NCBI RefSeq assembly: GCF_001598295.1
Contig: NZ_BCYR01000010.1
Location: 1 to 64,000, forward strand
Reading direction: 5' to 3'
DNA: 64,000 nt
Origin: Klebsiella ornithinolytica NBRC 105727 = ATCC 31898
GTDB lineage: Bacteria; Pseudomonadota; Gammaproteobacteria; Enterobacterales; Enterobacteriaceae
Below the pieces are notes generated by a model that made no database searches, was not told the DNA's origin, and saw only the letters and a list, made by a program, of their open reading frames with translations. Made by a program: the position numbers and the translations under genes. This document shows, in pieces, positions 30,321 to 39,205 of this stretch (position 1 is its first letter; each line of letters starts with the position of its first letter).

Positions 30321-31469
30321 ATGAGTTCATCGTGTATAGAAGAAGTAAGCGTACCAAACGACGACTGGTACCGAATTGCAACCGAATTGCTCGGTCGCGC
30401 GGGCATTGAGGTCAATGGCCCCGCCCCCTCCGATCTGCGGATTAACAATCCGCTCTTTTTTAAACGCGTTCTACAGGAAGGCTCGCTGGGGTTAGGCGAA
30501 AGCTATATGGACGGCTGGTGGGATTGTGAACGGCTGGATATATTCTTCCATAAAGTACTGCGCGCCGGGCTGGAAAATCAGCTCCCGCATCATCTCAAAG
30601 ATACGTTGCGCATCGCAGGTGCTCGCCTGTTTAATCTACAAAGTAAAAAGCGCTCCTGGATTGTCGGAAAAGAACATTACGACCTCGGCAACGATCTTTT
30701 CAGCCGTATGCTCGACCCCTATATGCAATATTCCTGCGCCTACTGGAAAGAGGCGCAATCGCTGGAAGAGGCGCAGGTGGCAAAATTAGATCTTATTTGT
30801 CGCAAGCTGCAGCTGGAACCGGGGATGCGGGTGCTGGACATTGGCTGCGGCTGGGGTGGTCTGGCTTACTATATGGCCAAAAATTATCACGTTAGCGTAG
30901 TCGGCGTGACCATTTCTGCCGAGCAGCAAAAAATGGCCCAGCAAAGATGCGAGGGGTTAGACGTCACCATTTTGCTGCAGGACTATCGCGATCTGCATGA
31001 CCACTTTGATCGCATTGTTTCCGTCGGGATGTTTGAACACGTGGGACCTAAAAATTACGCCACCTATTTTGAAGTGGTGGATCGTAATTTGAAACCTGAC
31101 GGCCGTTTTTTATTGCACACCATTGGCTCCAAAAAAACGGACCACAGCGTCGATCCGTGGATCAATAAATATATTTTCCCCAACGGTTGTCTGCCTTCGG
31201 TTCGTCATATCGCGCAAGCCAGCGAATCCCATTTTGTGATGGAAGACTGGCACAATATCGGCGCCGATTACGATACTACGCTGATGGCCTGGTACGAACG
31301 TTTCCTGGCCAGCTGGCCCGATATCGCCGATAACTATTCGGAACGGTTTAAACGTATGTTTAGTTATTATCTGAACGCCTGCGCGGGGGCTTTTCGCGCG
31401 CGCGATATTCAGCTCTGGCAGGTGGTCTTTTCTCGCGGTGTTGAAAACGGCCTTCGCGTCGCCCGCTAA
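30321..31469 (+). CDS. cfa: Cyclopropane-fatty-acyl-phospholipid synthase
   Basis: 382 residues, E. coli length. It adds a methylene from S-adenosylmethionine across double bonds of membrane phospholipid acyl chains, on entering stationary phase. SAM-binding motif VLDIGCGWGGLAYY is at residues 171-184; EHYDLGNDLFSRMLDP and the YSCAYW segment are family hallmarks. The active-site bicarbonate-ligand region SVGMFEHVG is also intact. A terminator follows 1 base after the stop. Confidence 0.98.
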   Translation: MSSSCIEEVSVPNDDWYRIATELLGRAGIEVNGPAPSDLRINNPLFFKRVLQEGSLGLGESYMDGWWDCERLDIFFHKVLRAGLENQLPHHLKDTLRIAGARLFNLQSKKRSWIVGKEHYDLGNDLFSRMLDPYMQYSCAYWKEAQSLEEAQVAKLDLICRKLQLEPGMRVLDIGCGWGGLAYYMAKNYHVSVVGVTISAEQQKMAQQRCEGLDVTILLQDYRDLHDHFDRIVSVGMFEHVGPKNYATYFEVVDRNLKPDGRFLLHTIGSKKTDHSVDPWINKYIFPNGCLPSVRHIAQASESHFVMEDWHNIGADYDTTLMAWYERFLASWPDIADNYSERFKRMFSYYLNACAGAFRARDIQLWQVVFSRGVENGLRVAR

Positions 31470-31470
31470 A

Positions 31471-31507
31471 AATATCCCCCGCTAAAACGGGGGATATTCT
31501 TTTCTTT
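31471..31507 (+). terminator. Intrinsic terminator after cfa
   Basis: An 11-bp perfect stem AATATCCCCCG/CGGGGGATATT (31471-31481 with 31488-31498), 6-base loop, then CTTTTCTTTT. It immediately follows the cfa stop. Confidence 0.9.
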
Positions 31508-31534
31508 TATGCTTCATCCGGCGGCGGCGCCCGA

Positions 31535-32170
31535 TCATTCATCGCTCAGGTGTTGTGCCGCTTCTTTGGCCGCCAGCACACGTTCCACGGTATCCACTAC
31601 CGCCTGCGTTTGCGGGTCGATCTCAATATTCACCCGATCGCCGAGTTTTTTAATGCCAAGCGTGGTGCGCTGCAGCGTTTCCGGGATCAAATGCACGCAA
31701 AAACGCGTCGGGGTCACTTCTCCGACCGTCAGGCTGATCCCGTCAACGCCGATGAATCCTTTATAGAGGATATATTTCATCAGCGTCGGGTCCTGAACCT
31801 TAAACCAGATCTGGCGGTTATTTTCCGAGGTCAGGATCTTGACGATTTCCGCCGTGGTCATAATATGACCGGACATCAGATGACCGCCGATCTCATCGCT
31901 GAATTTTGCCGCTCGTTCCACGTTCACCACGTCCCCCACCTCTACCGCGCCGAGGTTGGTAATACGCAGCGTCTCTTTCATCAGGTCAAAACTGATACGC
32001 GGACCGTCAATTTCGGTGACTGTCAGGCAGCAACCATTGTGCGCCACCGATGCCCCGGTCTCGATGCCGGCAAGCATATGCTCAGGCAGCTCCACCACAT
32101 GGGTGCGAAAATTGGGTTTTTCATCGATGGACACCACTTTAGCGGTCCCCTGCACAATGCCAGTAAACAT
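31535..32170 (-). CDS. ribE: Riboflavin synthase, alpha subunit
   Basis: 211 residues (E. coli 213; also called ribC). It dismutates two 6,7-dimethyl-8-ribityllumazines to riboflavin. Two tandem lumazine-binding barrels are visible: [12 protein letters not shown]...GCCLTV (1-95) and [11 protein letters not shown]...GISLTVGEV (98-190), each with its own conserved turn. The C-terminal helix contains [13 protein letters not shown]. It is divergent from mdtK and convergent with cfa. Confidence 0.97.
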   Translation of the reverse strand: MFTGIVQGTAKVVSIDEKPNFRTHVVELPEHMLAGIETGASVAHNGCCLTVTEIDGPRISFDLMKETLRITNLGAVEVGDVVNVERAAKFSDEIGGHLMSGHIMTTAEIVKILTSENNRQIWFKVQDPTLMKYILYKGFIGVDGISLTVGEVTPTRFCVHLIPETLQRTTLGIKKLGDRVNIEIDPQTQAVVDTVERVLAAKEAAQHLSDE

Positions 32171-32399
32171 GCTTTACTCCTGTAGACTTTCGTGACGGTA
32201 TCATTACCGTTATACCTGTCGGGAACAATACCAGTTGGCAAAACAGGTTGCCAGCGCGCATCGTGCCCTACCATTTTTTCACTGGCTTAATGGCGCATCA
32301 TCGCTACAATAGACTGGAAAACCCCTCAGCTCTTTCTTCTTGCTGCCAATTACGGCGGCTTTTTTAGTCTCAAAATAACAACAATATAAAGGTGTTCAC

Positions 32400-33773
32400 G
32401 TGCAGAAGTATTTTATTGAAGCGCGTCAGTTATTAGCCCTGGCCATTCCTGTGATCCTGGCACAGGTCGCCCAGACCTCTATGGGCTTTGTCGATACCGT
32501 GATGGCGGGTGGCTATAGCGCCACCGATATGGCTGCCGTCGCGATTGGGACCTCTATCTGGCTCCCCGCAATTCTCTTTGGCCACGGTCTGCTGCTGGCG
32601 CTGACGCCGGTTATCGCACAGCTAAACGGCTCCGGCCGCCGCGACCGCATTGCCCATCAGGTTCGTCAGGGGTTCTGGCTGGCGGGATTCGTTTCGCTGC
32701 TGGTTATGGTCGTGCTGTGGAACGCCGGGTACATCATAAGCTCGATGCACAATATCGACCCGGCCCTCGCTGAAAAAGCGGTAGGCTACCTGCGCGCGCT
32801 GCTGTGGGGCGCCCCCGGCTACCTCTTCTTCCAGGTCGCTCGTAACCAGTGCGAAGGCCTGGCGAAAACCAAACCGGGGATGGTGATGGGATTTATCGGC
32901 CTGCTGGTCAATATTCCCGTTAACTATATCTTTATCTACGGCCACTTTGGCATGCCTGAGCTGGGCGGCATCGGCTGCGGCGTGGCGACGGCATCCGTTT
33001 ACTGGGTGATGTTCTTCTGCATGATCTCCTGGGTACGTCGCGCCCGTTCTATGCGCGATATCCGTAGCGATGAAGGCTTCAGCGGACCGGACTTGAACGT
33101 GCTTAAACGCCTGGTGCAGCTGGGACTGCCGATTGCGCTGGCGCTGTTTTTCGAAGTCACTCTGTTTGCGGTCGTTGCGCTGCTGGTTTCTCCATTGGGC
33201 ATTGTGGACGTCGCGGGCCATCAGATAGCCCTGAACTTCAGTTCGCTGATGTTCGTTTTACCCCTTTCGCTGGCGGCAGCGGTCACCATCCGCGTCGGCT
33301 TCCGTCTTGGGCAGGGTTCCACCCTCGATGCGCAGGTTTCTGCCAGAACCGGGGTTGGCGTTGGCGTCTGCATGGCCGTGATCACGGCGATTTTCACCAT
33401 CCTGATGCGTAAGCAGATTGCGCTGCTGTATAACGACAATCCGGAGGTGGTCCTGCTGGCTTCCCAGCTGATGCTGCTGGCCGCGATATATCAGATCTCC
33501 GACTCCGTCCAGGTGATTGGTAGCGGGATTCTACGCGGCTATAAAGATACGCGTTCGATCTTCTTTATTACGTTTACCGCGTACTGGGTGCTGGGACTGC
33601 CGAGCGGCTACCTGCTGGCCTTAACAGATACGCTGGTTCCGCGTATGGGTCCCGCGGGTTTCTGGTGCGGATTTATTATCGGGCTCACCTCGGCAGCGGT
33701 GATGATGATGCTGCGCATGCGTTTCCTGCAGCGTCAGCCGTCCAGCGTGATTTTGCAACGCGCGGCGCGCTAA
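32400..33773 (+). CDS. mdtK: Multidrug efflux MATE protein MdtK
   Basis: 457 residues from a GTG start at 32400 (E. coli mdtK also uses this position). A 12-helix MATE-family Na+/H+-coupled antiporter exporting quinolones, cationic dyes and others. Family segments [22 protein letters not shown] (helix 1-2) and [26 protein letters not shown] are intact. A weak stem AGCGGCA/TGCCGCT at 33779-33806 could terminate it. In K-12, tRNA-Val genes follow soon after; here an oxidoreductase pair and asr lie between. Confidence 0.97.
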   Translation: MQKYFIEARQLLALAIPVILAQVAQTSMGFVDTVMAGGYSATDMAAVAIGTSIWLPAILFGHGLLLALTPVIAQLNGSGRRDRIAHQVRQGFWLAGFVSLLVMVVLWNAGYIISSMHNIDPALAEKAVGYLRALLWGAPGYLFFQVARNQCEGLAKTKPGMVMGFIGLLVNIPVNYIFIYGHFGMPELGGIGCGVATASVYWVMFFCMISWVRRARSMRDIRSDEGFSGPDLNVLKRLVQLGLPIALALFFEVTLFAVVALLVSPLGIVDVAGHQIALNFSSLMFVLPLSLAAAVTIRVGFRLGQGSTLDAQVSARTGVGVGVCMAVITAIFTILMRKQIALLYNDNPEVVLLASQLMLLAAIYQISDSVQVIGSGILRGYKDTRSIFFITFTAYWVLGLPSGYLLALTDTLVPRMGPAGFWCGFIIGLTSAAVMMMLRMRFLQRQPSSVILQRAAR

Positions 33774-33824
33774 CGCCCAGCGGCATCCTGTTCCCGGGGT
33801 GCCGCTTCTCACCGTCGTACGGAT

Positions 33825-34718
33825 TCAGCGCGGGCCCAGCGCAGCTCTTAATGCGTCAACAAAGCATTTAATTTTCGTCGTCCGCCGACGTCCGGCCGGT
33901 ACCAGAATATGCATGGGCCGCGCCGGTCCTGAGAATCCGGCTAAAACCTGTACCAGGCTCCCCCGCTCCACTTCGGTTTTCAACACATCTTCCGGCCCGA
34001 GGGTAATACCGTGCCCGGCGATAGCCGCATTCATCAGCGCCTTCCAGTCATTCGCGCGAAACCGCCCGGAGGGTTTGACCTCGAACATCTCCCCCTGTTT
34101 CTCAAATCGCCACCGGCAGGCGCTGCCCGCCGACCAATGTCCATAAACCAGACACGCATGATGTTGAAGATCGGTCGGCGTCTGCGGTTCGCCGTGACGC
34201 AAAATATAGTCCGGTGACGCGCAGGCAATCAGCCGGTATGGCAGCAGAGGCCACGCCACCATCGAGCTGTCGGCCAGCTCACCGATGCGCACGATCACCT
34301 CAAACTCCTCTTCAATCGGGTCGACAATGCGGTCGCTCAACGTCAGTTCAACCTGAACGTCAGGATAGCGGGCAAGATAGTCGGTAATAAAGGCCGCGAG
34401 CGCATGCGATCCAAATGTGACCGGCGCATTCACCCGGATGATGCCTGAAGGTGTCGCTTTCATCTCCTGTGCCACCGCGTCCGCCTCAGCGATCTCCGCC
34501 AGTACCACGCGGCAGCGTTCATAATAGCTACGCCCGATATCGGTGAGCGTCTGTCGCCGCGTGGTGCGGGCGATTAATGAAGTGCCGAGGTGTGCTTCAA
34601 GCGCCGCCACGTGTCGGGCGACCATCTGCGGCGAAAGTCGCAGCTGTCCGGCAGCGGCGGCAAACGACCCCGTTTCAGCCGCCTTCACGAAAACCCTGAT
34701 ACTGGTGAGCTGGTCCAT
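33825..34718 (-). CDS. LysR-family transcriptional regulator
   Basis: 297 residues. HTH at about residues 4-48 (SIRVFVKAAETGSFAAAAGQLRLSPQMVARHVAALEAHLG). The effector domain carries the typical DLQHHACLVYGH segment. It resembles the regulators usually divergent from oxidoreductases (PecT/CrgA-like group). It is divergent from the NAD(P)-binding oxidoreductase gene 107 bases away, which is the likely target. No specific name can be given. Confidence 0.88.
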   Translation of the reverse strand: MDQLTSIRVFVKAAETGSFAAAAGQLRLSPQMVARHVAALEAHLGTSLIARTTRRQTLTDIGRSYYERCRVVLAEIAEADAVAQEMKATPSGIIRVNAPVTFGSHALAAFITDYLARYPDVQVELTLSDRIVDPIEEEFEVIVRIGELADSSMVAWPLLPYRLIACASPDYILRHGEPQTPTDLQHHACLVYGHWSAGSACRWRFEKQGEMFEVKPSGRFRANDWKALMNAAIAGHGITLGPEDVLKTEVERGSLVQVLAGFSGPARPMHILVPAGRRRTTKIKCFVDALRAALGPR

Positions 34719-34825
34719 GATTCACTCATTTGAGTTGTTTATCATTCCACTATCTTACGATTTATCTTCTACGGAGATGGAATTAAATTTATCAACACTC
34801 TCAGATCATTCGTAAGGAGTTGAAA

Positions 34826-35467
34826 ATGAAGATTGGCATTATCGGCGCCGGATTCGTTGGCCGGTCTGTCGCGAAGCTGGCCCTTGCCGCTGGTCACGAC
34901 GTTATGTTGAGTAACTCACGAGGGCCCCAGACGCTTTTCAGCCTGGGGCCGATGATTGGCTGTCAGGTCGGCAGCGCAGAGGAAGCTGCCGAATTTGGCG
35001 AGGCGGTGGTCATTGCCGTGCCGCTCAGCGCCATCCATTCGCTGCCGGTCAGCGGAATTCAGGATAAACATGTCATTGATGCAGTGAATTACTATCCCGA
35101 GCGTGACGGCCCGATCGAGGCGCTGGAGTCAGGAGAAACCACCACCAGCGAATTGCTCGCCCAAATCCTGCCTGCCGCTACCGTCACCAAAGCGTTTAAC
35201 GCGATTCCCATGACCCAGCTGGAAAGCGATGGACTGCCCGCGGGCGCGGAAAATCGTCGGGCGCTGCCGTTGGCAGGCGATAGTGAAAAAGGAAAAGCGA
35301 TCGCCGCCGCGCTGTACGAGGCATTTGGCTTTGACACCGTAGACGCCGGACCACTGTCCGAAGGATGGCGTTTTGAACGCGGCCAGCCTGCCTATTGCGT
35401 ACGAATGACCCGCCCGACGCTGCTCACGACGCTGCTCACGACGCTGTCCGATACACCGCGTCGCTAA
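34826..35467 (+). CDS. NADPH-dependent F420-reductase-like oxidoreductase
   Basis: 213 residues from ATG 34826, which has AAGGAG exactly 6 bases upstream; a TTG at 34820 abuts that SD and is rejected. MKIGIIGAGFVGRSVAKLALAAGHDVMLSNSRGP is an NADP-binding Rossmann fold (GxGxxG at residues 7-12) followed by SRGP. NYYPERDG and TKAFNAIPMTQL are typical of the F420-dependent NADP reductase-like family; enterobacteria do not make F420, so the partner is another acceptor. The C-terminus contains a 12-base tandem repeat giving TLLTTLLTTL. Confidence 0.85.
   Translation: MKIGIIGAGFVGRSVAKLALAAGHDVMLSNSRGPQTLFSLGPMIGCQVGSAEEAAEFGEAVVIAVPLSAIHSLPVSGIQDKHVIDAVNYYPERDGPIEALESGETTTSELLAQILPAATVTKAFNAIPMTQLESDGLPAGAENRRALPLAGDSEKGKAIAAALYEAFGFDTVDAGPLSEGWRFERGQPAYCVRMTRPTLLTTLLTTLSDTPRR
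35416..35447 (+). repeat. 12-bp direct repeat inside the oxidoreductase 3' end
   Basis: GACGCTGCTCAC occurs at 35416-35427 and 35428-35439, followed by an incomplete third copy from 35440. It is in frame and duplicates TLLT near the protein's C-terminus. Copy-number change would add or remove four residues. Confidence 0.8.
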
Positions 35468-35532
35468 CCCCCCCTCCGCTGACGCTGAATCCGTTAGCGG
35501 AGCATCCTGCTTTTCGCCCGCTCTATGCGTTG

Positions 35533-35546
35533 TACATTCCGTTACT
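35533..35546 (+). promoter_or_regulatory. RstA box upstream of asr
   Basis: TACATTCCGTTACT matches the RstA consensus TACATNTNGTTACA at 10 of the 12 fixed positions. It lies about 105 bases before the asr start, with a TATAGT -10 candidate at 35589-35594. E. coli asr is acid-induced through RstA (and PhoB). Confidence 0.6.
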
Positions 35547-35650
35547 CGCCGATACCAAACACTCACTGAAGCCTGAAAAAGAAAAACTTATAGTGATTTC
35601 AACAGCCCCGCAGTGGGGTTCACTGAAGAAATAATTTCGAGGATATCAGA

Positions 35651-36073
35651 ATGAAAAAAGTATTAGCTCTGGTCGTTGCCGCTGCTATGGGTCTGTCTTC
35701 TGCTGCTTTCGCTGCTGACGCAGTAAGCACCACTCAGGCTCCGGCGGCTGCAACTCACAGCACCACAGCCAAAACCACTCATCATAAAAAACATCACAAA
35801 GCCGCTGCCAAACCGGCCGCTGAGCAGAAAGCCCAGGCCGCGAAAAAACACCACAAAGCCGCCGCCAAACCGGCCGCTGAACAGAAAGCTCAGGCCGCGA
35901 AAAAACATCACAAAGCCGCCGCCAAACCGGCCGCTGAACAGAAAGCCCAGGCCGCTAAAAAACACCACAAAGCGGCGGCTAAACCGGTAGCCCAGAAAGC
36001 TCAGGCGGCAAAAAAACATCACAAAACCACTAAGCATCAGGCCGCTAAACCGGCTGCCCAACCGGCTGCTTAA
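35651..36073 (+). CDS. asr: Acid shock protein Asr precursor
   Basis: 140 residues. A signal peptide ([21 protein letters not shown]) is followed by a highly basic, Ala/Lys/His-rich intrinsically disordered chain. Three perfect and one shortened copy of a 19-residue unit [19 protein letters not shown] fill residues 46-120. In E. coli the precursor is exported and processed and is strongly induced by low pH; the histidine content suggests proton buffering or chaperone action in the periplasm. The downstream gene ydgU is probably in the same transcript past the terminator. Confidence 0.95.
   Translation: MKKVLALVVAAAMGLSSAAFAADAVSTTQAPAAATHSTTAKTTHHKKHHKAAAKPAAEQKAQAAKKHHKAAAKPAAEQKAQAAKKHHKAAAKPAAEQKAQAAKKHHKAAAKPVAQKAQAAKKHHKTTKHQAAKPAAQPAA
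35786..36010 (+). repeat. 57-bp in-frame tandem repeat in asr
   Basis: Units at 35786-35842, 35843-35899 and 35900-35956 encode identical 19-residue repeats; a 54-base fourth unit (35957-36010) lacks one codon and has Val for Ala, then KKHHK begins a fifth partial unit. Codon-level differences between copies show they are not brand-new duplicates. Confidence 0.92.
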
Positions 36074-36100
36074 TTTTTCCGCTAAGTTGAGTTAATCATA

Positions 36101-36130
36101 AACCGGCGCTGTTTCAGCGCCGGTTTTATT
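36101..36130 (+). terminator. Terminator after asr
   Basis: An 11-bp perfect stem AACCGGCGCTG/CAGCGCCGGTT with a 3-base loop, followed by TTTTATTT. It lies between asr and ydgU, so ydgU is expressed only by read-through or processed RNA. Confidence 0.9.
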
Positions 36131-36143
36131 TCAGGAGGCCACT

Positions 36144-36227
36144 ATGCTGCAGCGCTATCGTTTTGAGCTTATTCTGATCCTGTTAGTCCTCTGCGCACTT
36201 TTTACCCTTCGCCTTATTTTCAGGTAA
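36144..36227 (+). CDS. ydgU: YdgU, 27-residue membrane protein downstream of asr
   Basis: ATG at 36144 with CAGGAGG 5 bases upstream; 27 codons to TAA 36225-36227, reading MLQRYRFELILILLVLCALF then TLRLIFR. It has one hydrophobic helix between basic ends. It matches the small E. coli protein YdgU encoded just after asr in the same way. Function is unknown; position suggests an acid-stress membrane role. Confidence 0.85.
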   Translation: MLQRYRFELILILLVLCALFTLRLIFR

Positions 36228-36515
36228 CCTCTCTTTTCCGGCCCCCGCGTCTGCGACGCCTCTTGCACCATTCGCCTGACGAATCACTCATTCTCTCCCG
36301 ACAGCGTCGCCAGGCCTTACTTCGCGCCGCGTCAGGCACGACGCCGCAGCGAGACCAGGGCAACTGGATAAGAAATATCCTTTAGCATCAGTAAAATATG
36401 AGCAATATGCGTAAAACTTCCGCAATCGCGTGAGATCTGAAAGAAAAGTGACGTTTGCCTCTTGCCACAACCCCATCCGATCGCTAATATGCGTCCCCGT
36501 TGTCACCACAACATT
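36228..36515. other. Intergenic stretch before the tRNA cluster
   Basis: About 290 bases with no supported gene. A potential promoter for the tRNA operon should lie near 36450-36500. The minus-strand reading frame covering the tRNAs is an artefact of translating tRNA genes in reverse. Confidence 0.5.
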
Positions 36516-36592
36516 GCGTTCATAGCTCAGTTGGTTAGAGCACCACCTTGACATGGTGGGGGTCGTTGGTTCGAGTCCAATTGAACGCACCA
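36516..36592 (+). tRNA. tRNA-Val (GAC), copy 1
   Basis: 77 bases with a complete cloverleaf: acceptor GCGTTCA/TGAACGC, D loop AGCTCAGTTGGTTAGAGC, anticodon arm CCACC-TTGACAT-GGTGG with anticodon GAC, T arm with GGTTCGAGTCC, and encoded CCA end. Equivalent to E. coli valV/valW. Confidence 0.97.
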
Positions 36593-36596
36593 TAAT

Positions 36597-36673
36597 GCGT
36601 TTATAGCTCAGTTGGTTAGAGCACCACCTTGACATGGTGGGGGTCGTTGGTTCGAGTCCAATTAAACGCACCA
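36597..36673 (+). tRNA. tRNA-Val (GAC), copy 2
   Basis: 77 bases, anticodon GAC, acceptor GCGTTTA/TAAACGC, encoded CCA. It begins 81 bases after copy 1, separated by TAAT, so the three genes are one transcript. Confidence 0.97.
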
Positions 36674-36677
36674 TAAT

Positions 36678-36754
36678 GCGTCCGTAGCTCAGTTGGTTAG
36701 AGCACCACCTTGACATGGTGGGGGTCGGTGGTTCGAGTCCACTCGGACGCACCA
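36678..36754 (+). tRNA. tRNA-Val (GAC), copy 3
   Basis: 77 bases, anticodon GAC, acceptor GCGTCCG/CGGACGC and a slightly different T arm (GGTGGTTCGAGTCCACT), so it has a stronger acceptor stem than copies 1 and 2. Encoded CCA. 4-base spacer TAAT before it. Confidence 0.97.
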
Positions 36755-37002
36755 TTCTTTATTCCGCAGACATCAGCAACCGTCTGTAGGTTATCGAACG
36801 GTGCGAATTTCGCACATTTCTCGCTGTAACACGCTCATCTTTCCTTTGCAGTTATCCAGGCCATTCCTGAAACAGGACTGGGGCCAGTTTATCCTCTCAG
36901 CAGCCCCCCTTGACGAATATTCCCGCACGCATGCCGTCTCTGCGGCGTTATTGCACAGAGAAGCGATGAAGAGCCGGCTTTTACCGGGTCTCTTGCGTTG
37001 AC

Positions 37003-38226
37003 TTATGCGGCAACCCAGGGCGCAAACGGGTCGGAGTAGTGACGCCATTCGCCCGGCCCCTCCGCCATTTCTTCGTCCGTAAGCAGAGCCGAACCCAACC
37101 TGGCGCGTAGTGCTGATTCATCCATATTCATTCCGATAAACACCAGTTCCTGCCGGGCATCGCCCACACCATCCATCCAGTTTGCCCGGATAAATTTCAG
37201 CGACTCATCATCCTGAGGCCAGCGTTCTCTGGGGACACTTGCCCACCACATTCCCCCCAGTTCCTGACGCGCCACGCCACCGGCCTGGGACCAGGCGCCG
37301 GCAAATTCCGGACGACTGGCCAACCAAAAATATCCTTTCGATCTGACCACTCCAGCCAGCTCATGTGCCATCACCTGGCAGAAACGGGCCGGATGGAAAG
37401 GCCGGCGGGCGCGAAAAACAAAGCTGCTAATCCCATACTCTTCTGTTTCCGGGGTATGTTCGCCGCGCAGTTCCTTCAGCCAGCCTGGCGCCTGTGCGGC
37501 ATTATCAAAATCAAACAGCCCGGTATTCAGGACCTTATCCAGTGCTACCTGACCAAACTGCGAAACAACTATTTTTGCCCGTGGATTCAGAGAGCGCAAA
37601 ATAGCCGTTAGCTTTTCTTGTTGCCCGTCATCGATCAGATCGACTTTGTTCAGGACCAGCACATCGCAGAATTCAATCTGCTCAATGAGCAGGTCGACCA
37701 CGCTGCGCTCATCGCCTTCGCCCAGTGATTCTCCGCGTGAGCGGAGGCTATCTGCAGAGTCATAATCACGCAAAAAATTGAAGGCATCCACGACGGTCAC
37801 CATGGTATCAAGACGCGCCACGGTTGAAAGACTTTGCCCGTCATCGCCGGCAAAGGTAAAAGTTTCAGCAACCGGAAGCGGTTCAGAAATACCGGTAGAC
37901 TCGATAACCAGCTGATCAAAGCGCCCTTCTTTCGCCAGGCGATTCACTTCCAGCAGGAGATCTTCCCGCAGCGTGCAGCAGATACAGCCGTTACTCATTT
38001 CAACCAGTTTTTCATCGGTACGTGAAAGTTCGGCGCCCCCTTCCCTGACCAGAGCGGCATCAATATTGACCTCCGACATATCATTGACGATAACCGCAAC
38101 ACGCCTGCCCTCTCTGTTGTTCAGAATATGGTTGAGCAGGGTCGTTTTCCCGGCGCCCAGAAAACCGGACAGAACGGTCACCGGCAGACGCATGTCGCCC
38201 TGTCTTTCTACGCTGATGTCAGACAT
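37003..38226 (-). CDS. COG0523 G3E-family GTPase, ZigA/YciC-type metallochaperone
   Basis: 407 residues. Walker [10 protein letters not shown] (residues 21-29), the CxCC metal site GCICC (Cys81, Cys83, Cys84), the ESTGISEP switch (108-116) and NKVD guanine-binding motif (VLNKVDLID, near 200) place it in the CobW/COG0523 family. The C-terminal CobW_C domain lacks the His-rich loop of nickel members. Family members induced by zinc starvation deliver Zn to client enzymes. A perfect 38-bp palindrome 70 bases upstream supports repression by Zur. The neighbouring carbonic anhydrase and MBL genes are conceivable clients, but that is speculation. Confidence 0.88.
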   Translation of the reverse strand: MSDISVERQGDMRLPVTVLSGFLGAGKTTLLNHILNNREGRRVAVIVNDMSEVNIDAALVREGGAELSRTDEKLVEMSNGCICCTLREDLLLEVNRLAKEGRFDQLVIESTGISEPLPVAETFTFAGDDGQSLSTVARLDTMVTVVDAFNFLRDYDSADSLRSRGESLGEGDERSVVDLLIEQIEFCDVLVLNKVDLIDDGQQEKLTAILRSLNPRAKIVVSQFGQVALDKVLNTGLFDFDNAAQAPGWLKELRGEHTPETEEYGISSFVFRARRPFHPARFCQVMAHELAGVVRSKGYFWLASRPEFAGAWSQAGGVARQELGGMWWASVPRERWPQDDESLKFIRANWMDGVGDARQELVFIGMNMDESALRARLGSALLTDEEMAEGPGEWRHYSDPFAPWVAA

Positions 38227-38295
38227 TGCCTTTTATCTCCTCGTACTTCATTTGTCATTGGTCCGCTGATTTCGGGCCACTCAGCGTGACCACAA

Positions 38296-38333
38296 CATTT
38301 TAATTGTTATGTTATAACATAACAATTAAAATG
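38296..38333. promoter_or_regulatory. Perfect 38-bp AT-rich palindrome, putative Zur-type operator
   Basis: The two 19-base halves (38296-38314 and 38315-38333) are exact reverse complements. The core TGTTATAACA inside GTTATGTTATAACATAAC resembles the Fur-family Zur box (TGTTATANTATAACA) but lacks its central base triplet. It lies 70 bases before the COG0523 start and in the 3' region of the DUF3750 gene's intergenic space, too long and AT-rich for a terminator. Confidence 0.7.
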
Positions 38334-38422
38334 CCAACATCGACCTTTATAGCCACGTAGAGGAGAAATGTGCAGCAGCGATACGCAATGTTGGCTTAGC
38401 TGCAGGTGGGGAGCGTCGCCAT

Positions 38423-39205
38423 TTATCGGGAGTGTTCCGCAGCGTTATTGGACAAATTGTCATGGCCCAGTCCGCCAATAAATGGCAGACGGATACGTAG
38501 CGGCGTGAAATCCAGGCCGACGTTCAGCCCCAGCAGATTGAGTTCAAATCCCTCTTCAGCTCCCAGCGTTACGCCGGCGATACCCAGCACCGACACCTGC
38601 AGCCCGCGCCCGGATGGCGGTAGGCCAATGGGATTCAGCAGCGAGCGAAAATCTTTCCCCACCGCGTTGGCCGGCATATCCAGTTTGAGCGCGGGCACCT
38701 CGCGGCCAATATGGGCCAGAAAGGTGTTACTGTTAGGACCCGGCCAGGCGTGGTAGGTATCCGGCCAGGGGTAAGAGGCAATTGCCGCGACAATCTGCGG
38801 GATCATGGCCTCGGCCTCTGCTCCCCGATGCTCCACCAGTAAACGAGGTTTCGCGCCGAACCAGTAGCCATCCGGCGGGTTGCTATTACGGCGCACCTTC
38901 TCCCCGCCTCCCCAGCTAATCACTTCATAGCGGTTATATTCCGTTTCCCCGGCGCGTTTATAGATAATCCAGGGATGCACCGCCACCACGCCTTTCCAGC
39001 CCCAGGTGGGCGCGGCGTAGACCTGCACAATGGCCAGGCGGGCGTTTTGCTGGGGATCAGGCGCCAGGCCTGCTGAGTCACGACGGGCGGACCACCAGCC
39101 CTCCTGCGGACGTAGTTCCCGCTGATACATCGTCTGGGCCAGGCTGGCGCCAAGGGAGAGCAGGATGATGCAAAGCAGACTCAGACAAACGATTTTTATG
39201 ATCAT
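38423..39205 (-). CDS. DUF3750 family protein
   Basis: 260 residues. One N-terminal membrane or signal segment (residues 4-24, IKIVCLSLLCIILLSLGASLA) precedes a globular domain with blocks RLAIVQVYAAPTWGWKGVVAVHPWIIYK, ASYPWPDTYHAWPGPNSNTFLAHIGREVP and the Gly/Leu-rich tail LGLNVGLDFTPLRIRLPFIGG. This matches the DUF3750 family, of unknown function; the conserved Asn/Phe/His residues in NSNTFLAHI hint at a catalytic site of the lipoprotein/NlpC-like type, unproven. It is transcribed on the minus strand ahead of the COG0523 gene but separated by its own operator. Confidence 0.85.
   Translation of the reverse strand: MIIKIVCLSLLCIILLSLGASLAQTMYQRELRPQEGWWSARRDSAGLAPDPQQNARLAIVQVYAAPTWGWKGVVAVHPWIIYKRAGETEYNRYEVISWGGGEKVRRNSNPPDGYWFGAKPRLLVEHRGAEAEAMIPQIVAAIASYPWPDTYHAWPGPNSNTFLAHIGREVPALKLDMPANAVGKDFRSLLNPIGLPPSGRGLQVSVLGIAGVTLGAEEGFELNLLGLNVGLDFTPLRIRLPFIGGLGHDNLSNNAAEHSR

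Noticed and set aside
35663..36061. 132-codon minus-strand frame opposite asr
   Set aside because: Mirror of the asr repeat; composition is dictated by the antisense of Ala/Lys/His codons.
36288..36755. 155-codon minus-strand frame over the tRNA-Val genes with repeated GLEPTTPTMSRWCSNQLSY
   Set aside because: It is the reverse translation of three tandem tRNA genes, a well-known spurious ORF type.
38296..38333. 38-bp palindrome as a transcription terminator
   Set aside because: It is loop-free, AT-rich, without a GC stem, and lies upstream of a gene start, more in line with an operator.
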